Below are positions 44,915 to 45,519 of a stretch of 45,519 bases of DNA, one piece after another; position 1 is the stretch's first letter, and each line of letters begins with the position of its first letter. The position numbers were made by a program, and so were the translations under genes. The stretch comes from Rhizobium sp. Q54 (GTDB lineage Bacteria > Bacteroidota > Bacteroidia > Flavobacteriales > Flavobacteriaceae): positions 1 to 45,519 of the forward strand of contig CALQAH020000014.1 of assembly GCA_943328505.2 (NCBI GenBank), read 5' to 3'. The notes under the pieces were generated by a model. The model saw nothing but the letters and a program-made list of their open reading frames with translations. It did no database searches and was not told where the DNA came from.

Positions 44915-45519
44915 TTATATAAAAAAATCATCAAATGTAATTCTAATCCTAATTTTATCCTCTTCATTTAAATTTGAACCTGAGGGTAAACACAATCCAT
45001 TATTAAATAGATTTTCTGAAATATTTGAACCATAAAAAGAATACTTTTCAAATATGGGTTGCAAATGCATGGGTTTCCATAATGGTCGAGATTCTATATT
45101 TGCATTTTCAAGTGCTAAACGCAATTCTTCTCTAGTTTTTTTCGATTTATCAGGATTGATAATAATACAACTTAGCCAATGATTTGAATAGTAATCTGAA
45201 CTTGGTTCATTAAATACTGTTATAGCGTCATTATTTTTAAATAAATCCAAATAGAATTGGTGCATTGCCCTTCTTTTTTGAACATGAGAATCCAAAACTT
45301 CCATTTGACCACGTCCAATTCCTGCACAAATATTGCTTAATCTATAGTTATAACCTATTTCAGAATGTTGATAATGAGGTGCATTATCTCTGGCTTGTGT
45401 CGATGCATCAGATGACTTATTATTGAATCCACCAAATGAATAGAAGGTTGTTTTTTTACTTGCACTTGTTGGAACTTCCATATTAAACATTGCGCCGATA
45501 GTTTCTACAGAACCATCTC
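44915..45519 (-). CDS. PglE-like DegT/DnrJ aminotransferase, C-terminal part (partial; N-terminal end probably chimeric)
   Basis: Residues encoded by 44915-45403 are a typical PglE-type PLP aminotransferase C-terminus: STQARDNAPHYQHSEIGYNY, LSNICAGIGRGQMEVLD, SNHWLSCIII, IESRPLWKPMHLQPIF and LFNNGLCLPSGSNL. The enzyme would place an amino group on the 4-keto sugar made by the neighbouring dehydratase (bacillosamine route). The expected PLP-lysine motif (SFNGNKI-type) should lie 20-30 residues before TQARD but is absent. Instead the frame continues into unrelated sequence (45404-45519) that looks like a TonB-dependent receptor. The frame is open to the window edge. Confidence 0.8.
   Translation of the reverse strand, partial: DGSVETIGAMFNMEVPTSASKKTTFYSFGGFNNKSSDASTQARDNAPHYQHSEIGYNYRLSNICAGIGRGQMEVLDSHVQKRRAMHQFYLDLFKNNDAITVFNEPSSDYYSNHWLSCIIINPDKSKKTREELRLALENANIESRPLWKPMHLQPIFEKYSFYGSNISENLFNNGLCLPSGSNLNEEDKIRIRITFDDFFI
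45404..45519 (-). other. TonB-receptor-like segment joined to the aminotransferase
   Basis: The 38 residues before the aminotransferase part (GSVETIGAMFNMEVPTSASK, then TTFYSFGGFNNKSSDAS) have the look of a beta-barrel strand pair of a TonB-dependent receptor, with its YxFGGxNxKxxDA pattern. No frameshift or stop marks the join, which lies near 45400-45406. This may be an assembly chimera at a contig end or a real rearrangement. Confidence 0.55.

Noticed and set aside
1..45519. tRNA genes, insertion sequences or phage attachment sites
   Set aside because: No cloverleaf-like sequence, transposase or integrase motif was noticed on either strand; gaps are all shorter than 280 nt.

Overview
The window is a low-GC, gene-dense piece of a Bacteroidetes chromosome, most likely Flavobacterium or a close relative in the Flavobacteriaceae. 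The signs are the zeaxanthin-type carotenoid operon with a fused CrtYcd-type lycopene cyclase, a PorV/PorQ-family barrel, an Lnb/DUF4105 protein, a Wzc with a Tyr-Gly tail, and promoters of the Bacteroidetes TTG-N(17-23)-TAnnTTTG type. No tRNA, rRNA, CRISPR array, insertion sequence or phage gene was found. Both ends cut genes (recQ on the left, a PglE-type aminotransferase on the right), and the right-hand gene looks chimeric.

Region 1 (1-4130) is housekeeping and envelope biogenesis. recQ (partial, minus) diverges from kpsF-tatC-CMD/AhpD-like, followed by lptB (plus). Region 2 (4119-7556, minus) is the carotenoid operon crtI-crtB-crtZ-crtYcd, with 1-4 nt overlaps, for lycopene, beta-carotene and zeaxanthin. 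Region 3 (7696-10694) holds pssA (minus) and, on plus, a PorV/PorQ-family outer membrane protein and an Lnb-type lipoprotein N-acyltransferase candidate.

Region 4 (10696-45519) is a surface polysaccharide locus of about 35 kb, nearly all on the minus strand. Read in the direction of transcription it starts with the PglE-like aminotransferase fragment, the PglF/CapD-like 4,6-dehydratase, Wza and Wzc, with a CpsB/YwqE phosphatase facing Wzc on plus. A second long unit follows: a PglK/MsbA-type ABC flippase, a GT2, a nonulosonate cassette (neuB-neuC-methyltransferase-neuA), asnB-like amidotransferase, FkbM methyltransferase, VioA-like aminotransferase, hexapeptide acyltransferase, GtrB-like transferase plus GT-C-like membrane protein, NodB deacetylase, MaoC-like hydratase, GNAT, an unassigned GT-B-like protein, and a serine-acetyltransferase-like O-acetyltransferase. 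After a 248-nt gap come GT4, two GT2, a second acetyltransferase, two GT4, the Wzy polymerase, one more GT4, and the initiating polyprenyl-phosphate sugar transferase.

Together these genes suggest a Wzy-polymerised, Wza/Wzc-exported (or O-antigen) glycan. It would contain a bacillosamine-type amino sugar and a CMP-activated nonulosonic acid, with possible methyl, amide, acetyl and hydroxyacyl decorations. The most interesting points are the methyltransferase inside the neu cassette, the MaoC hydratase among sugar-modifying genes, an ABC flippase used where a Wzx would be expected, the 13x Tyr-Gly tail of Wzc, the gapless convergent gene pairs, and the probable TonB-receptor/aminotransferase chimera at the right end.
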